The notes under the pieces were generated by a model that saw only the letters and a list, made by a program, of their open reading frames with translations, had not been told where the DNA came from and did no database searches. From Antennarius striatus (lineage: Eukaryota > Chordata > Actinopteri > Lophiiformes > Antennariidae), in NCBI RefSeq assembly GCF_040054535.1, contig NC_090796.1, positions 3,330,501 to 3,394,500 of the forward strand: DNA of 64,000 nt. The letters are read 5' to 3'. Positions 41,901-57,207 of this stretch are shown one piece after another; position 1 is the first letter of the stretch, and each line of letters begins with the position of its first letter. A program made the position numbers and the translations under genes.

Positions 41901-44900
41901 TCACTCCAGCTGTTACAGAAAACAACATTCAAGTACATTTTGATATTTTATTTGCAAAAAAGTAATAGTTTATATACTAAACACTCAGACTGGTACAAAC
42001 TGACAGGACGGAGATGCAAAAATAGCTCTAAGCAGTCCCTAAACAGAAATATGACAGGGAATTGCTAACTTTGGTGTAAATGGTTGTAATGTTTGGTTTG
42101 TGACCTGCTTTAATTATAATTATTTTCTATACTTCGATCATTTGTGATTTACAAATACAGGTCAAATTGTTTTGACACATTAATGTGAATTACAGGCTTA
42201 ATTACCATCATATGTTGAAAAATAAAGGTAATCGTTTTAACACATTTCAATATTAGTACCATAGGTCACTTGGGGAGAGAGCTCTATCTGAGCTCTGCAT
42301 ACATGCACATTTAATCTCTGGACACACTGACTCTCAAAATCTTTTCGTCTTTTTTTTTTTAACAGCCGTCATGCATTAATGGCTTATTTGAGATGTTCAG
42401 CCTGAGTTATATAATCGGCTTTGAAATATTAGCAGTCTCAGTTAGCCTGAAACCACTGAAACCAGCATGCCAGCAAAGTTCAGCACTAAGTTTTTCTGAC
42501 ATCCTCAGAAAACTTAGCTTTGCTCCGCAATCAAAGAACGAAATAACGTCAGTCGAACCAGAGAGAGGGGTGGGATAGTTATCCTCCTGTCCATCATGTA
42601 TGACCTGCAAAGGCTACAGGATTACAGTAACAAGCTCAGGGGTGAGAGGGGGTGAGGCAATCCCCAAGAAAACACCTGCCTCCCTTGTTACTACTACAAA
42701 TACAGCACTGACCTCCAGCTCTTTTTTCTCCTCTCTGCTGCCTTGCCCTTCTTATTTTACTCTCTTCATATACTCATCTGGTTATCTCTATCTTTCTCCA
42801 ATATTTTCTATCTTCCCTTCATCCACCTCTTCTTTAGATTGTGATCTGTGGCCAGAGAGATTCCCCGGATACCACAAGTCTTCTAACAGCAGTCAACTCC
42901 CTCTTCCTACCACATAAGGTAAGTGTTTGTCAGCAGGTAATGCTTTATCCTGACAACAAAAAAAGTGTCATTGGTCATTGAAGCAGTCCTGAAATATAAA
43001 TATCAAGTCATATCAGAATGTCTAATCCTCTAATCACAGAAAAGCCAAGCAGGAAAGTAACCAGGACTTTTGTGAAATCAAATCAAATGGTTCTGTCCAG
43101 CTGGAGAATTGTACATTTGGACAGTTTGTCAATTTTTTGGACAATGTGAGGAAAATGGATATTATGGTCTTTGTTGGAATGGCATTCCAACTACTTTTTC
43201 TGCACATTAAAGTTCACTGACTTAATGGAGACCTGGGCCATGATTTGAGAGCCTATTATATTTGCTCAACTGGTTAGATTTCAGTTGAAGATATAGTAAA
43301 CTCATTTTTAAGTGACATATATTTTGTTTATCATTATGAAAAATATAAGAAAAAAAAATTCAGATGTCTGGCATCATCCCCGTGGTCAAGAGACCTTGAC
43401 ATCTGTCCTGCAGCAGCTCCCATATCCAGTGGTCATGTGGGGGTCATACGTCATCAGTGACACCCATCGCTTCATCAGTCAGGGCAGCAATTACAATGTA
43501 ATACGATCACTGAAGCGATAAACCCGATAAAGCCATGGTTACCTATGAAGTGAATGGTTGTTCCAACACCACAGGAGTTAGAGGCGAAGATAGGAACCTA
43601 TCTTTCTTCAAAATATCTTCTGGAAAGTTTTGAAAGAATAGAAAGCAAGGATGAACAGGGTAAAAATTACCAAAGATCCGAGAATCTACCATGAGCACCT
43701 AAACCCGAATGATTTCCAAAGAGATTTGAAGGTAAGATCATTTTCGGACAATCCATGGTATTTATTCAGAATATCCAAGGTTTATCCATCTATCCATCCA
43801 TCTTCCACCGATTATCCAGAGTTGGGTCAAGGGGAGAGCAGCTTCAACAGGGAGCCCCAATCTTCACTTTCCCTATCCACATCCACCAGCTCTGACTGGG
43901 GGATCCCAAGGCGTTCCCAGGCCAGTGTGGAGATATAATCCCTCCACCTTGTCCTGGGTCTGCCCTGAGGCCTCCTCGCAGCTGACCGGCCAGGAACACC
44001 TCCCTAGGGAGAAGCCCCGGAGGTATCCGCACCAGATGCCCAAACCTCCTCAACTGACTCCTTTCCACACGAAGGACTAGCAGCTCAACTCTGAACCCCT
44101 CGCGAATAGCAGTGTTTCTCACTGCTATCCACCTGAGAAAGCCCATTTCAGCCGCTTGTATCCACAATCTCGTTCTTTCAGTCCTGACCCAGCACTTATG
44201 ACCATAGGTGAGGGTAGGAATGAAGATTGAACGATAGATGGAGAGCTTTGCCTCTCGGCTTAGCTCCCTCTTTGTGACAACAGTTCGGTAAAGCGACGGC
44301 AATACCGCTCCTGCTGCCCCAATTCTCCTTCCAATCTCACGCTCCATTGTTCCCTCACTCGTTAACAAGACCCCAAGATACTTAAACTCCTTCACTTGTG
44401 GAAGGACCTCATTCCCCACTCGGAGAACGCAGTCCACCGGCTTCCTGCTGAGGACCATGGCCTCAGATTTGGAGGTGCTGATCCTCATCCTTGCTGCTTC
44501 ACACTCGGCTGCAAACCAGACCAGTGAGTGCTGCAAGTCACAGGCCGATGACACGAGCAGGACCACATCATCTGCAAAAACTAGCGATGCAATCCTCAAA
44601 GCCCACCAAACTGTAAACCCCCCTCACCACAACTATGCGTCGATATCCTGTCCATGAAGATCACAAACAGAATTGGTGATAAAGCGCAGCCCTGTCGAAG
44701 GCCAACAGCCACTCAGAACAAGTCCGATGAAGTCCAAGTCAGATGAAGCCACCTGGGATGAGTCGCTAGATGTTGGCAAACTCTCATCCTCCCCATACAT
44801 CCGGTGATAATTATACGGGATAATTACAACCCCAGGTGGGTTCACAGTGAACTCGTCCTCAGTATCTGATGACCCTTCTTTTCTTTTCGGCTTTTCCCTT

Positions 44901-47900
44901 CTGGGGTCGCCACAGCAAATTAATTGCCTCAATCTAACCCTGTCGTCTGTATCCTCCTCTCACACCATCTACCTTCATGTCCTCTTTCACTACATCCATA
45001 AACCTCTTTGATCTTCCTCTTGGTCCCGTGCCTGGCAGTTTAAAACTCAGCATCCTTCTACCAATATATTCACTATCTCTCCTCTGGACATGTCCAAACC
45101 ATCTCAGTCTGGCCTCTCTGACTTTATCTCCAAAACGTCTAAAATGTGCTGTCCCCCTGATGTACTCATTCCTGATCCGATCCATCCTGGTCAATCCTAA
45201 AGAGAACCTCAGCATCTTCATCTCTGCTACCTCCTGCTCTGTCTCCTCTTTTTTCCTCAGTGACACTGTCTCTAGATCAAACAACATCGCTGGTCTCACC
45301 ACAGTTTTGTACCTTTCCTTTCATTTTAGCTGGAACTCTTCTATCACACATCACACCTGACACTTTACTCCAACCGTTCTATCCGGCCTGTACACACTTC
45401 TTCACCTCTTTTCCACACTCTCCATTGCTCTGGACTGTTGACCCTAAGTACAAGAAAATCTTCTACCTTCTTGATCTCTTCGCCCTGTAACCTCACTCTT
45501 CCACCTGGGTCCTTCTTATTCACACACATGTACTCTGTCTTACTGCGGCTAACCTTCATTCCTGTCCTTTCCAGGACAAGCTTCCACCTTTCTAGCTTCT
45601 TCTTCACCTGTTCTCTGCTCTCACTACAGATCACAATGTCATCTGCAAACATCATAGTCCATGGAGATTCCTGTCTAACCTCATCTGTCAGCCTGTCCAT
45701 CACCATAGCGAACAAGAAGGGGCTCAGAGCTGATCCCTGATTAAGTCCCACCTCCACCTTGAACTCCTCTGTCACACCTATAGCCCACCTCACCACTGTC
45801 TTACAGTCCTCATACATGTCCTGCACCGCTCTCACATACTTCTCGACCACTCCAAACTTCCTCATACAATACCACAGTTCCTCTCTGGGCACTCTGTCAA
45901 ACGATTTCTCCAGATCTATAAAAACACAATGCAGCACCCTGTGGCCTTCTCTGTACTTCTCTATCAACATCCTCAAAGCAAATACTGCATCTGTAGTACT
46001 CTTTTTTGGCAAGAAACCATACTGCTGCTCACAAATGCTCACTTCTGCCCTTAGTCTAGCTTCCACTACTCTTTCCCATAACTTCATTGTACACTGGCCG
46101 GCCCAAAAAAAATTACACTAATATTTCGTGGGACTGCCTGTAGCTTTGATTGCAGTGTGCACTTGCGGCGGCATTGTTTTGACAACCTCGTACAACATCA
46201 CAGCATTTATATCTGTCCAGAATTGCAATACTTTTCGGCTGACTTCTTGTATTGACAATAGAAGTCAAACCACTCTGCAAGGTCTTCTCCAGCACATCCC
46301 ATAGACTTTGAATGGGGTTAAGCTCATGATTCCTCACGCTTCCTGGACCACTCTTTCACAGTTAGAGTCCGATAAATTTTGGCATTGTTGTCCTGGAATA
46401 TGATCGTGCCATCCAGGAGAAAAAATCCATTTATAGGATTGCCTGGCCATTCAGTACATTCAGATACTCAGCTGACTTAATTTTTTTGCTGAATAATATT
46501 GCTGAGCCTAGATTTGACCAACCCCTGATCATAACACTGCAATTTGCATATTGACACCCAAACGGTGACTTTTTTTTTGGGCCGGGCCTGCTTCCACTAC
46601 TCTCTCCCATAACTTCATTGTATGGCTCATCAGCTTTATTCCTCTGTAGTTGTTATAACTCTGCACATCTCCTTTGTTCTTAAAAATGGACACCAGCACA
46701 CTTCTCCTCCATTCCTCAGGCATCTTCTCATTATCTAAGATCCTGTTGAACAACCCAGTCAGAAACTCTACTGCTAACTCTCCTAGACACTTCCTTACTT
46801 CCACACGTACATCATCAGGACTGAGTTCCTTTCCACTCTTCATCCTCTTCAATGCCGTCCTCACTTCATCCTGACTAATCTTTGCTACTTCCTGTTCCAC
46901 AACAGCCACCTCTTCTAGTCATTGTTTTCTCTCATTTTCCACGTTCATCAACTCTTCAAAGTACTCTTTCCATCTTTCCATCACACTACTGGCACCAGTC
47001 AATAGACTTCCATTCCTATCCGTAATCACCCTAACCTGCTGCACGTCCTTCCCATCTCTGTCTCTTTGTCTTGCCAACCTGTATTGATCAGTCTCCCCCT
47101 CCTTACTGTCCAACCTGGCATACAAGTCATCATAAGCCCCTTGTTTGGCCTTTGCTACCTCTACCTTCACCTTACTCTGCATCTCCCTGTACTCCTGTCT
47201 ACTCTCCTCAGTCCTCTGTGTCGTATTTCTTCTTAGCTAACCTCTTTCTCTGTATACACTCCTGTACCTCCTCATTCCATCTCCAAGTCTCCTTATCTAC
47301 TTTCTTTCCAGATTACACACCAAGTACTCTCCTACCTGTCTCCCTGATCACATTAGCTGTAGTTTTCCAGTCATCTGGAAGCATCTCCTGACCACCCAGA
47401 GCCTGTTTTAACTCCTCCCTAAAAGTCATGCAATACTCTTTCTTTTTCAGCTTCCACCATTTCGTCCTCTGCTCTGCCTTTGCCCTCTTCATCTTCCTCA
47501 CCACAAGAGTCATCCTACACACCACCATCCTATGCTGTTTGGCCAGACTCTCACCTGCCACTACTTTGCAGTCACTGATCTCTTTCAGATGACACCGTCT
47601 ACACAAGATGTGGTCTACCTGTGTGCTTGTACCTCCACTCTTATAGGTCACCTTACACTCCTGCCTCTTCTGGGAGAAAGTATTCACTATAGCCGTTTCC
47701 ATCCCTTTTGCAAAGTCAACCACCATCTGTTCTTCTGCAATCCTTTCCTGGATACCAAACCTGCCCATTACCTCGTCTTCCCCTCTGTTTCCTGTAACAA
47801 CATATCCACTGAAGTCTGCACCAATGACAACTCTCTCACTTCTAGGTATTCTATGCATCACTTCATCAAAGTCCAACCAGAATTTCTCCTTCTCTTCCAG

Positions 47901-49076
47901 CTCACATCCTACCCGTGGAGCATACCCACTAACAACATTGAACATCACACCTTCGATGTCTTGCTTGAGACTCATCATTATATCTGACACTCTTTTTACC
48001 TCCAGGGCATTCCTAACATATTCCTCCTTCAAGATAACTCCGACTCCATTTCTTTTCTTATCTACACCATGATAGAACAACTTGAACCCTGCTCTTAAAC
48101 TTCTAGCCTTGCTACCTTTCCACCTGGTCTCCTGGACACACAGTATGTCTGCCTTCTCTGCATCATGTCAACCAACTCTCTACCTTTTCCTGTCATAGTT
48201 CCAACATTCAACGTCCCTACTCTCAGTTCTATACTCTTGGTGTTCCTTTTTTTTCTCGTCCTACGAACACACTGTCCTCCTCTCCTTCTTCGACCAACAG
48301 TAGTCCAATTTCCACTGGCACCCTATAGCTGAACAGCACGGATTGCGGTCGTTGTTAACCCGGGCCTCAACCGATCCGGTATGGAAGTCATAGATTTGAT
48401 TTGCATGTTTGATTTTGCAAAAGTTTTACGTCAGATGCCTTTCCTGACACAACCCTCTGTATTCATCTGGACTTGGGACCGTCACATTAAGACACTGGCT
48501 TGTGCTCTCTTGTGGCTACATTGTCTTCAGTATCTGATGATGATGACATTATTTTAGATGATATTCTGATAAATAATTGGGATACTGTCGGCTCGTTACG
48601 TTGTGGCTTGCTGTATAATATTTATATAACGGTGCTGATAGGGATTCACCGTGATGTCTACGATTGCGTCACTTCTGCTGTCATGGCGTTCCGTAATTTA
48701 AATACATTTTGTTTTTCTAAGTCTCCATGCTCATAAAAAAATTAAAATGCCACCAACCCTTTTGTTTAATTATGTACTTCAAATACAGACGGTTCATTTT
48801 GACTTTACTGTCCCTTTAATGAGTATCAAGCTATTCCAAACAAATTGACAAACATCATTTTCATAGACTTAGTTTTTTTTTTAAATTCCTATTCTCATTG
48901 TTAACATTTCAAAGATGCTTAAGAATAGGCTTCCTCTCATCCTGGAATAACCCGGTGAATTCTCCCCCAAGAATGATTTAGAGGAAAACACAGCCTTGTT
49001 CTACAGAATAAAACGTGTCAGCACAAGTAAGACATGCGAAAACACACCAATTCATACAGATGTGATTAAAACAGAA

Positions 49077-49109
<33 letters not shown>

Positions 49110-49258
49110 CTTGTGAGATTGCTTACTGAGTTTTGTTTATGTCGCCAGTTTGTAGAACAAATTAGATCAGTAAATTAAAGTAGCATTCATCCAGCGACGC
49201 TCCATCTCTCCCTTCGTGCTGTTAATCATTGGTTTACACGCTCAGACACACACACGCA

Positions 49259-49302
<44 letters not shown>

Positions 49303-52300
49303 TACACGCAGATACAAACAAACAACATTGCCCTATTGAAATATAGATGAGTAGTGCATTATCAGGTGGTGGATGTAGCAACATGCAGACCATTCCAGAT
49401 CCCACCGGAGAGACAAGGAGCAGATAGAGCCATTACCAAGAGGGATCAATTTTTAAGGGGGATGTAAGTTATCTCCCATCACCCCAAGCTAAGACCAGAA
49501 TCAGCCTGTTACTGTCTCTTGGTCACAGGGGATGCTCAGTCGTTGAAGTTCTGTAAGAAAGTTTTCCAAAATTATGTCATAGGGTGTGTTTCAGTTGATT
49601 CTCTGGTGCAGTCACGTGACTAGGAGATGTCATCGCCCAATTTTAAAACAGTTCATCATCAATATAAACTCTATAGCAGGGGTATTCAATTAAAAGTCAC
49701 GGAGGTCCAGTTATTAAAATTTCCTCCTAGTATAAGGTCCAAGTCCAGTTTGTGTCTTGTAGCCAGCCCCGATGGCTACGTTTTCAGTTATTATCCATTT
49801 TCATTGCAGATTATTATTCAACTGAGTGAAAAACCTGTTATTTTACCATAAATAAAAGTAGACGCAGGCAAATAAATTTAAAGCCTTTATGTAAGGTTGA
49901 AGAGCACACACAAACCTCAGAATTAAAAATAAAGTGTAAACAGAGCTAAATAATGCTTTTTTCTCATAAAGAGGTCCCAGCCTAAAGAACTGGAGGCCTA
50001 GATTTCAAGTAAAAAACATTAACATCTTCAGAAAGCATAAATAAAAAGTGGCTCTTTCAGGGAAAAATGCAAATGAACTTTTTTCGTGAGAGAAATGGGC
50101 ATGAGAATGGCCTGCCAGTCATTTAAATCTTGGTTGGAATGGACTTTAAGCTCTCTTTCACAACTGTCCCATCACTAAAAGATTTTTTATGTAACCCCAA
50201 AATCCACCATGCCTTTAGTGAACATTTGCTTGCATTTTGCTCGGTTATTTTGCCCTTATCTCGGACTTCAGGGGATAACTTTGCTCAAAAGTTCCGTGCT
50301 TTGTTTGATAGTGGTGCTTCACGTTACAATTTTTAATTAATGCTACGTGTTCAATGCATATGAGGCACGATGGTTTTGAACTGCCTGACGTAAGAATAAA
50401 CATAAATTTCTCTGTACACTCATTAATAACCAGCGGTTTTCCTCATTAACCTCTCCTCATTTGGAGCTATTCTGTCCTCAGTGTCTCCCTTCCTCTGTAG
50501 CGGTAAACTAAGAGCGGTAGCAGCAGCGGGATATCTCACTTCCAGGTGCGCTGACAGAGCAGGTAAACACACAATCTGATTGGCTGAACTGAGTGGAGCT
50601 ATTACTGTATTAACAGGAGGAGTAGTGCCCGCCGTCTGTAGCCGCGACCATCAGAACAAATTCTCCAAGAAAATCTACTTTCGTAAATTTATCATGGTGT
50701 GGTCACAGGTCCGGACAGGATCTGGACCGCGGTCCGCCCTTTGGTGACCCCTGCTCTATACTACGCTATTACAAAAGAGATATGTCAATTCGTTCATCCA
50801 ATACATTTTCTCTGACTGCCTATCCCATCTGATTTCAGGCACGGTACACCTTAGACACGGCACCAGTGCATTGCAGGTCTTTTTGGAAAGATCATTCTCA
50901 ATCATTTTCCCTGACATTCACACCTACAATCTATTTATTCACTCATTCATTCATTATTTTGGTGCTGTGAGGAAGTCAGGGAACCCAAAGAAAACCCACA
51001 CAGACGTATAGAACATGAACAGAAACAGAGAACTCTGGACCTTGCTGTGAGGTAAGAGTTTGACCCAAATCACACCAGAATGAACAATAACTTGATCTGA
51101 GGACAGGGATGGTGTTCTGAAGATGGGTGGATGTGTTGGATGTGGTTTATCCTCTACCAGCTTCTCGCTTACATTTCTAAACAACTGGTTTAGTGTCATC
51201 AAGGACAAAGACATGCCACTTCTTTCATCCCTTCATTTTAATCAGTCAGTAGTCTTCTTCTCCTTTTGACTTTTCCCTTCAGGGTTTGCCACAGCGAATC
51301 AGTTGCCTCCATCTAACCCTGTCTTCTGCATCCTCTTCTCTCACACCAACTACCTTCATGTCCTCTTTCACTGCATTCGTAAATCTCTTCTATGGTCTTC
51401 CTCTAGGCCTCCTGCCTGGCAGTTCAAAACTCAGCATCCTTCTACCAATATATTCACTATCTCTCTGGACATGTCCAAACCATCTCAGTCTGGCTACAGT
51501 CTACATTTTTAATCAGTCGGTAGTGAACAAGTATAAATTCATGATATTCATCCATCTCTTACCATGGTGAACCCTGCAGTGCTATCAAAACATTATTCTG
51601 TTGTGTTGTATGAACTCCATATCATAACCCTGAAATGACTACTGATAGTTTTACTAAGCTTGATTGGTCAACCGATGGTGATGGAGTTTAGCGAACTGTT
51701 AGAGTTTTTAAGCATTTACAGAAAAGCGTTAGATAGATTGAATTATTTGTTATTTGTCCTTTTGATAATTTCCACACTTTTATGCACAAAAATTGATTTA
51801 GATATCCTATTCCTATTTGGGGCTGCAGTGGCTCAGTGGTAGAGCAGGCGGTAGAGCGGGTCGTCTAATGTTCCTAAAATCGGCGGTTTGATTCCTGCTC
51901 CCGACCAAAAACACCCAGAGTGTGAGCTGACAGTGGGAGGTGTCAGCTCACTTTGGAGCACTGCAGAGGCACCCTTGAGCAAGGGGCTGTCCCCCTTTAC
52001 GTTGCTCATTTTGGGCGCACTATGATGGAGCTGCCCGCCACTCTACCTCCCATTGCATGCCTACTGGCCCCCTTGTGTGTGTGGGTATGTGTGTGCTACA
52101 GGGGCCTATACACACTAACATGCTTGCATGCATTTGAAGTATTTACTAACCAGAGTGTGCTCTTAATTTCCCTTCGGGGATTAGATTAGTGTATGAAATT
52201 AAAAGAAAAAATATTCTGTACAACTGGTGATTAATTCCTGGTTTAAATCCGAACAAGGCTTTTAGTTGACAGATTACATAAACTGGATGAAAAACAACAA

Positions 52301-55300
52301 AGACTCGTGTAGAATGGGAAACAGTATGAGAAAGATAAAGGATTACGTTCAAGGTGGGATCATAAGAGCAACATATAGAAGCACTAAGTGTGAGAAAAGA
52401 TCAAAGAATGTTCATTGAGATAAATGGAAGATGTAAAAGTAAGAGTGAAGAAGAGGATAATGCTCTGACAAACATTAGATAGCTAAGACCAGATATATAA
52501 TTTAAATCTGTGGTTCAAGGCCAATATGCTCTAATTGATCAGAATGAGAGTCTCTCTGTCTCTCTCAGCCACACACACACATACAGTACATTCACACACA
52601 TACGAAGTTATTCACTTATTTACCACCTCAAGTCAACACAACACTTTGCGCATCTCGATTCATTCCAGCTCTTTATCTTACATGAATCAATTTCAGCTCT
52701 TACAATCATGCTTAAACGTTGTCAGTAATTAGAAATGCTGCAATAAATTCTGATTTATTTATTTTTCTACATAGAAACGCAGTTTGATTAGAGTGGGATC
52801 AAAGTTTGATAGTATTCATTTGTGAGAGAACCCCAGCTTGAGATGCAGTTTTTCGTGGTCTCCCCCACCCAAGCTAAAGACTCTGCAGGAGTTAATTATA
52901 TGATATCTACCTTAAAAATAATATTCTGCATTGTTATTGAGGCTGCATGGCAATAAGATATTTTTCCAATTTGAATTAAGAACATTTTAATTCATGCTTA
53001 TCCTGTAAAAGAAGAAAAAAAGATTATATTCTCAACGTGCCGCATGAAGGGCGATGCTGTTTTGTTCTCAAGGTTGTTCTGGTGTAAACACAACACACAA
53101 TCTTGGCAGAAACAAAGCAGTTTAACTGGTCTTTCAAAGAATGGATTCCCGTAGGCATAAAATTTATGTGTTTGGTGCCTTATGAGTTTTATAATATTTT
53201 ACAAGAACTGTAATTCATGTGGCGGCACGGTAGGTAGCGCTGTCGCCGCACAGCAAGGTGGTTCCGGGTTGGAGTCCTGCTATATGTGGAGTTTGCATGT
53301 TCTCCCCATGTCTGCGTGGGTTCTCTCCGGGTTCTCCGGCTTCCTCCCACCTCCAAAAACATGCGCTTCAGGTTAATTGGCCGTTCAAAATTGTCGGTAG
53401 GAGTGAGTGTGAGCGTGCGTGGTTGTCTCTTTGTGTGGCTCCGCGGCCCAGAGTTTGCCCCTCCTTACGCCCTAGGCCAGCTGGGATAAGCCCAAACTTC
53501 CCGTGACCCGCTACGGCGAATAAAGTGTTTCGGAAAATGAATGTATGAATTACGTGACTCATGTTGTGAATTCTCTTCTGTATGTGTGTTAATCAGCCTC
53601 AGCTGTTTTTACCCCCAAAAACAATTTGAGTAGGTCTTCTTGTCTTTGTTAGCAGAGTCCAGCGATAGAGGAACTGCAGTGAGTGGATGTTATATGGAAA
53701 GGAGAGTGTTGGCAAGTGTTTGTGTGAGCTCATGTCATACAGGTGCTCAACTGTCACATCGGATGTAGATCTTCTTCTACTTCTCCTCCTCCTCATATTT
53801 CTTTCCTCCTCTGTTAGGTGTCACCATAGCAGATCTCCTTTTATCATCTATCTCCATCTCTGCGAAGGATGTTGTCACATCCCTTGTAGATACATGTATT
53901 TATTCAGTGCCTTCTCATTTGATATCAGCTTCCCATTCACATGCATATTGTTGACAAATCAACTCGTAGCTTAAATGCTATAAGTAGCAGGTACACACAA
54001 GTCAGCACTGCCCTGGTGCAAAGATTAAAACCACATCTGATATGCTATGGGAAACGAGGGGATAAGTGGAAGTAGACAAGATTCTCATTTATTCCAGCTT
54101 CGGTGCCCTTCTACATTGTCTGATCACATTCCCAAGTGAGGAAGAACAAAGTTGTGCTGAAAGAGATAGACGATAAATGAGAGAAGAGAATTAAGGGTGG
54201 CCCATGTCCTTTAAGAAGAGAGCGGGCCGCTTTGATAGTCCTTCTGAAGCGATACGACGGCGAATCCCTAACAAGACCTTAGAGACGAGGGAAAGAGTTG
54301 GCGGGGTTAGGGAAGGGCAGGCTGAAGGACTGGAGGAAGGAGACAAAGACACGGCTCTTCATCTGGAGCAACTGCTCATGCCAACTCCAGTGCATGATAT
54401 AAGTCATACAGCCTCACTGACCTCCTCAGTGACCTTTTGAACTCCCGGTCCAAGCTTCTTCTCCCATCTGTCCTTCATCACAATCCTGTTCTTTCATCAC
54501 GGGATAATTGTAGGTGTCTTCTAGGAATTGTTTCACCTTTTCCCAGGAAATGAGAACAGAACCCAGGGTGACTGACAGCTGTGGGAGAGATCCCAGCTGA
54601 TACCTGCCTGCAGATCGTAACACATTCTACACACATTGCACACCACTGTGCATCAAAATGTGTTAGAAAATAGAATTTGTCAATTGGAATTTTTACATAT
54701 AATTCCATTTAGTTCTTGCTTTAACCTCATTTGTTTGAGTGACGGCTCTGGTGGTGGTGTTTCCTACTATAGAGGTAGTGCATGTGGAGAAGGTATGTTT
54801 CAGTTAATTTTCAGTAAATCCCTCTGCTTGCATCTTGTTTTCTCTTGTTTACTGATGATGATGTTCTCATCACACTTTTACTCTCTTCATCTGTTATTGT
54901 TTCAGGAAACAGTGGTCAGAGAAATAAGCAAATTGTTTGAGAGCAGGTTTGTGTGATAGGAAGTCTTTTATAATCAAGTGTTTCACAAAGGATCATTAAT
55001 CCATGTTGGTGAACGATCAGACTGTTCAAACATTCTCTTTTCATACCTGGTCATGGCATTCATGAGGCTTAACATTCATTACCTTTGAATGATCCTGTCA
55101 GTTGTTTCCACAACTTCTCCCTTTTTAAAAAAAAAAAAGTTTTGTTTCATTTGGAAGGATATCTTCAGACATGAAGGAGCACGGAGCTACAAATTCGTAG
55201 ATATCAAGTTGTTTTTTTTAAATTTTATATCTCCCAATTTTTGTCTTCATGAATACATTGTTTGTACTGTAGGTCGTAACAAAAGGAAAGACATTGCAGA

Positions 55301-57154
55301 AAAACCTTAAAAAACAAGAGCAGTCTGAATATGTCGTATAAACTTTTTAAAACAACAATTTAAACAACTTATCCAACCAGTTTGAACGTTCATAAAGAGT
55401 AGAAACACTCAGCCAAAATCTCATTTGGCAGGCGAAAGTAAGAAACACAGTTCTGAGGTTTCGCTCATCGGTAATGCCAGGATTTAGTTTTCATTTATAC
55501 ACAGCGGAGACTGCTCCATCGAAGACCACGTTGTGCATCACATTTTTTTTGACTTTCCAATTATTTCTCCTTAAAGTAACCAAAACAGGTTTAAAGCGCA
55601 TCTTTCTCATCTTCACTCAACCCACCCAGATCTCTCTCTGTATTCTACCACACAAGATGTTAATTTTTTTTTTTTTTATCCCAGGCTGTACTCTTTACGT
55701 TTTTAAGTACGACATTATAGTCAAATCCCCAGTCATTGGCCACTGGTGAAACTACAAACACTCTATTGGTGGTCTCCTGTGGCAGCATTCAAACCCTGTA
55801 AATCTCTCAGGATGCAAACACCAATGTTAGTTGTGTAGACCAGTGGTCTTCAACCTTTCTTGCGCCATGGACCAGTTTAACGTCAGACAGTGTTTTCATG
55901 AACCGGCCTTTAAGGTGTGGTGGATACATACGACGAGATAAAATGATCCGACCAGCATTAAAACTGTTTTTTTTTCTAAATATGGTAATGTGGATTCAAT
56001 GTGTATCGACTTTATTAACAGTGTCCTCGTAACATTGCACCAACATTTGTTTTTTGTTGGTATTGCTAGCTTGAGAGTTTCAATTAGTCAGTACCGTATT
56101 CTTTGTTAGCAGCAGGATCGGCCCCTTTAAGAAGGCAGTTATGTGACCGGGGCAAGCATCTAGAAATGCGTCCAAGAGTGACTTATAGACAGATGTGGAG
56201 GCAAGAATTCATTCATTTTAAAACAAAACATCGTTCAGAATCAATAATAAACAAGGCAGTCACAGATTGCAACATCCCGCGACAACCTTTAATTCAAAAT
56301 TTTACCCTGACATACTTGCATAAGTCAAAGATCGTCCTACTTTCATAGATCAAAGCACTAGCTTTAATCTGTGGTCTTACTCATACTGGTCCCTTCGTGT
56401 ACAAAAGTTAAAATTTGACCTTGACCTAGTTTTCTCAGGGTCTAAGTCATCATCTCATTTTCATCCTTCTTGCCGCCTGAGATTGAATATTGCCATCTGC
56501 AACGGTTGCAAAGATATATGGTGGACATACTAACGTACGAACGGGCAAACGAACAAACGGACAAACACACGAACACTGACAATTACAACTAGAACTAGAA
56601 TCAAGGCAGTCACAGACTGCAACATCCCACAACATGGCAACCACAATTCTGAAGTCTGCTTTTCCCCTGAATTCAAAATTTTACCCTGACCTACTTGCAT
56701 AGGTCAAAGATCAAAGTTAGTGCCCTGATCTACTGTCACTGATCAAAGCAGTAGCTATGATCTAAGGTCTTACTCACACTGGCCTTCTCCCTCATCTTTC
56801 TATCTTTATCTGGTTCCTGAGAGTTAAAAAGTTGAAATTTGACCTTGACCTAGTTTTCTCAAGGTCAAGGTGATCATCTCATTTTCATCCTTTGGTGGAC
56901 TCACTAACGGACTTACGGATGAATGAATGGACTAACACACAAATGTTGACAATTACAATACATCACCGCTTTGAAGTGGGATGTTACTACAACCAATGCA
57001 GTCAAAAACTCTCTGAATTCAAATTTTTACCCTGACCTACTTGCATAGGTCAAAGATCAAAGCTAATGCTCTGACCTACTGTCATTGATCAAAGCACTAA
57101 CTTTGATCTAGATAGATAGATGATTCATATAGATACAGATAGATAGATAGATAC

Positions 57155-57207
<53 letters not shown>

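Noticed and set aside
51825..51900. tRNA gene
   Set aside because: A- and B-box-like motifs are present, but the sequence continues into a SINE body and does not fold as a full tRNA. The V-SINE head at 53219 was rejected likewise.
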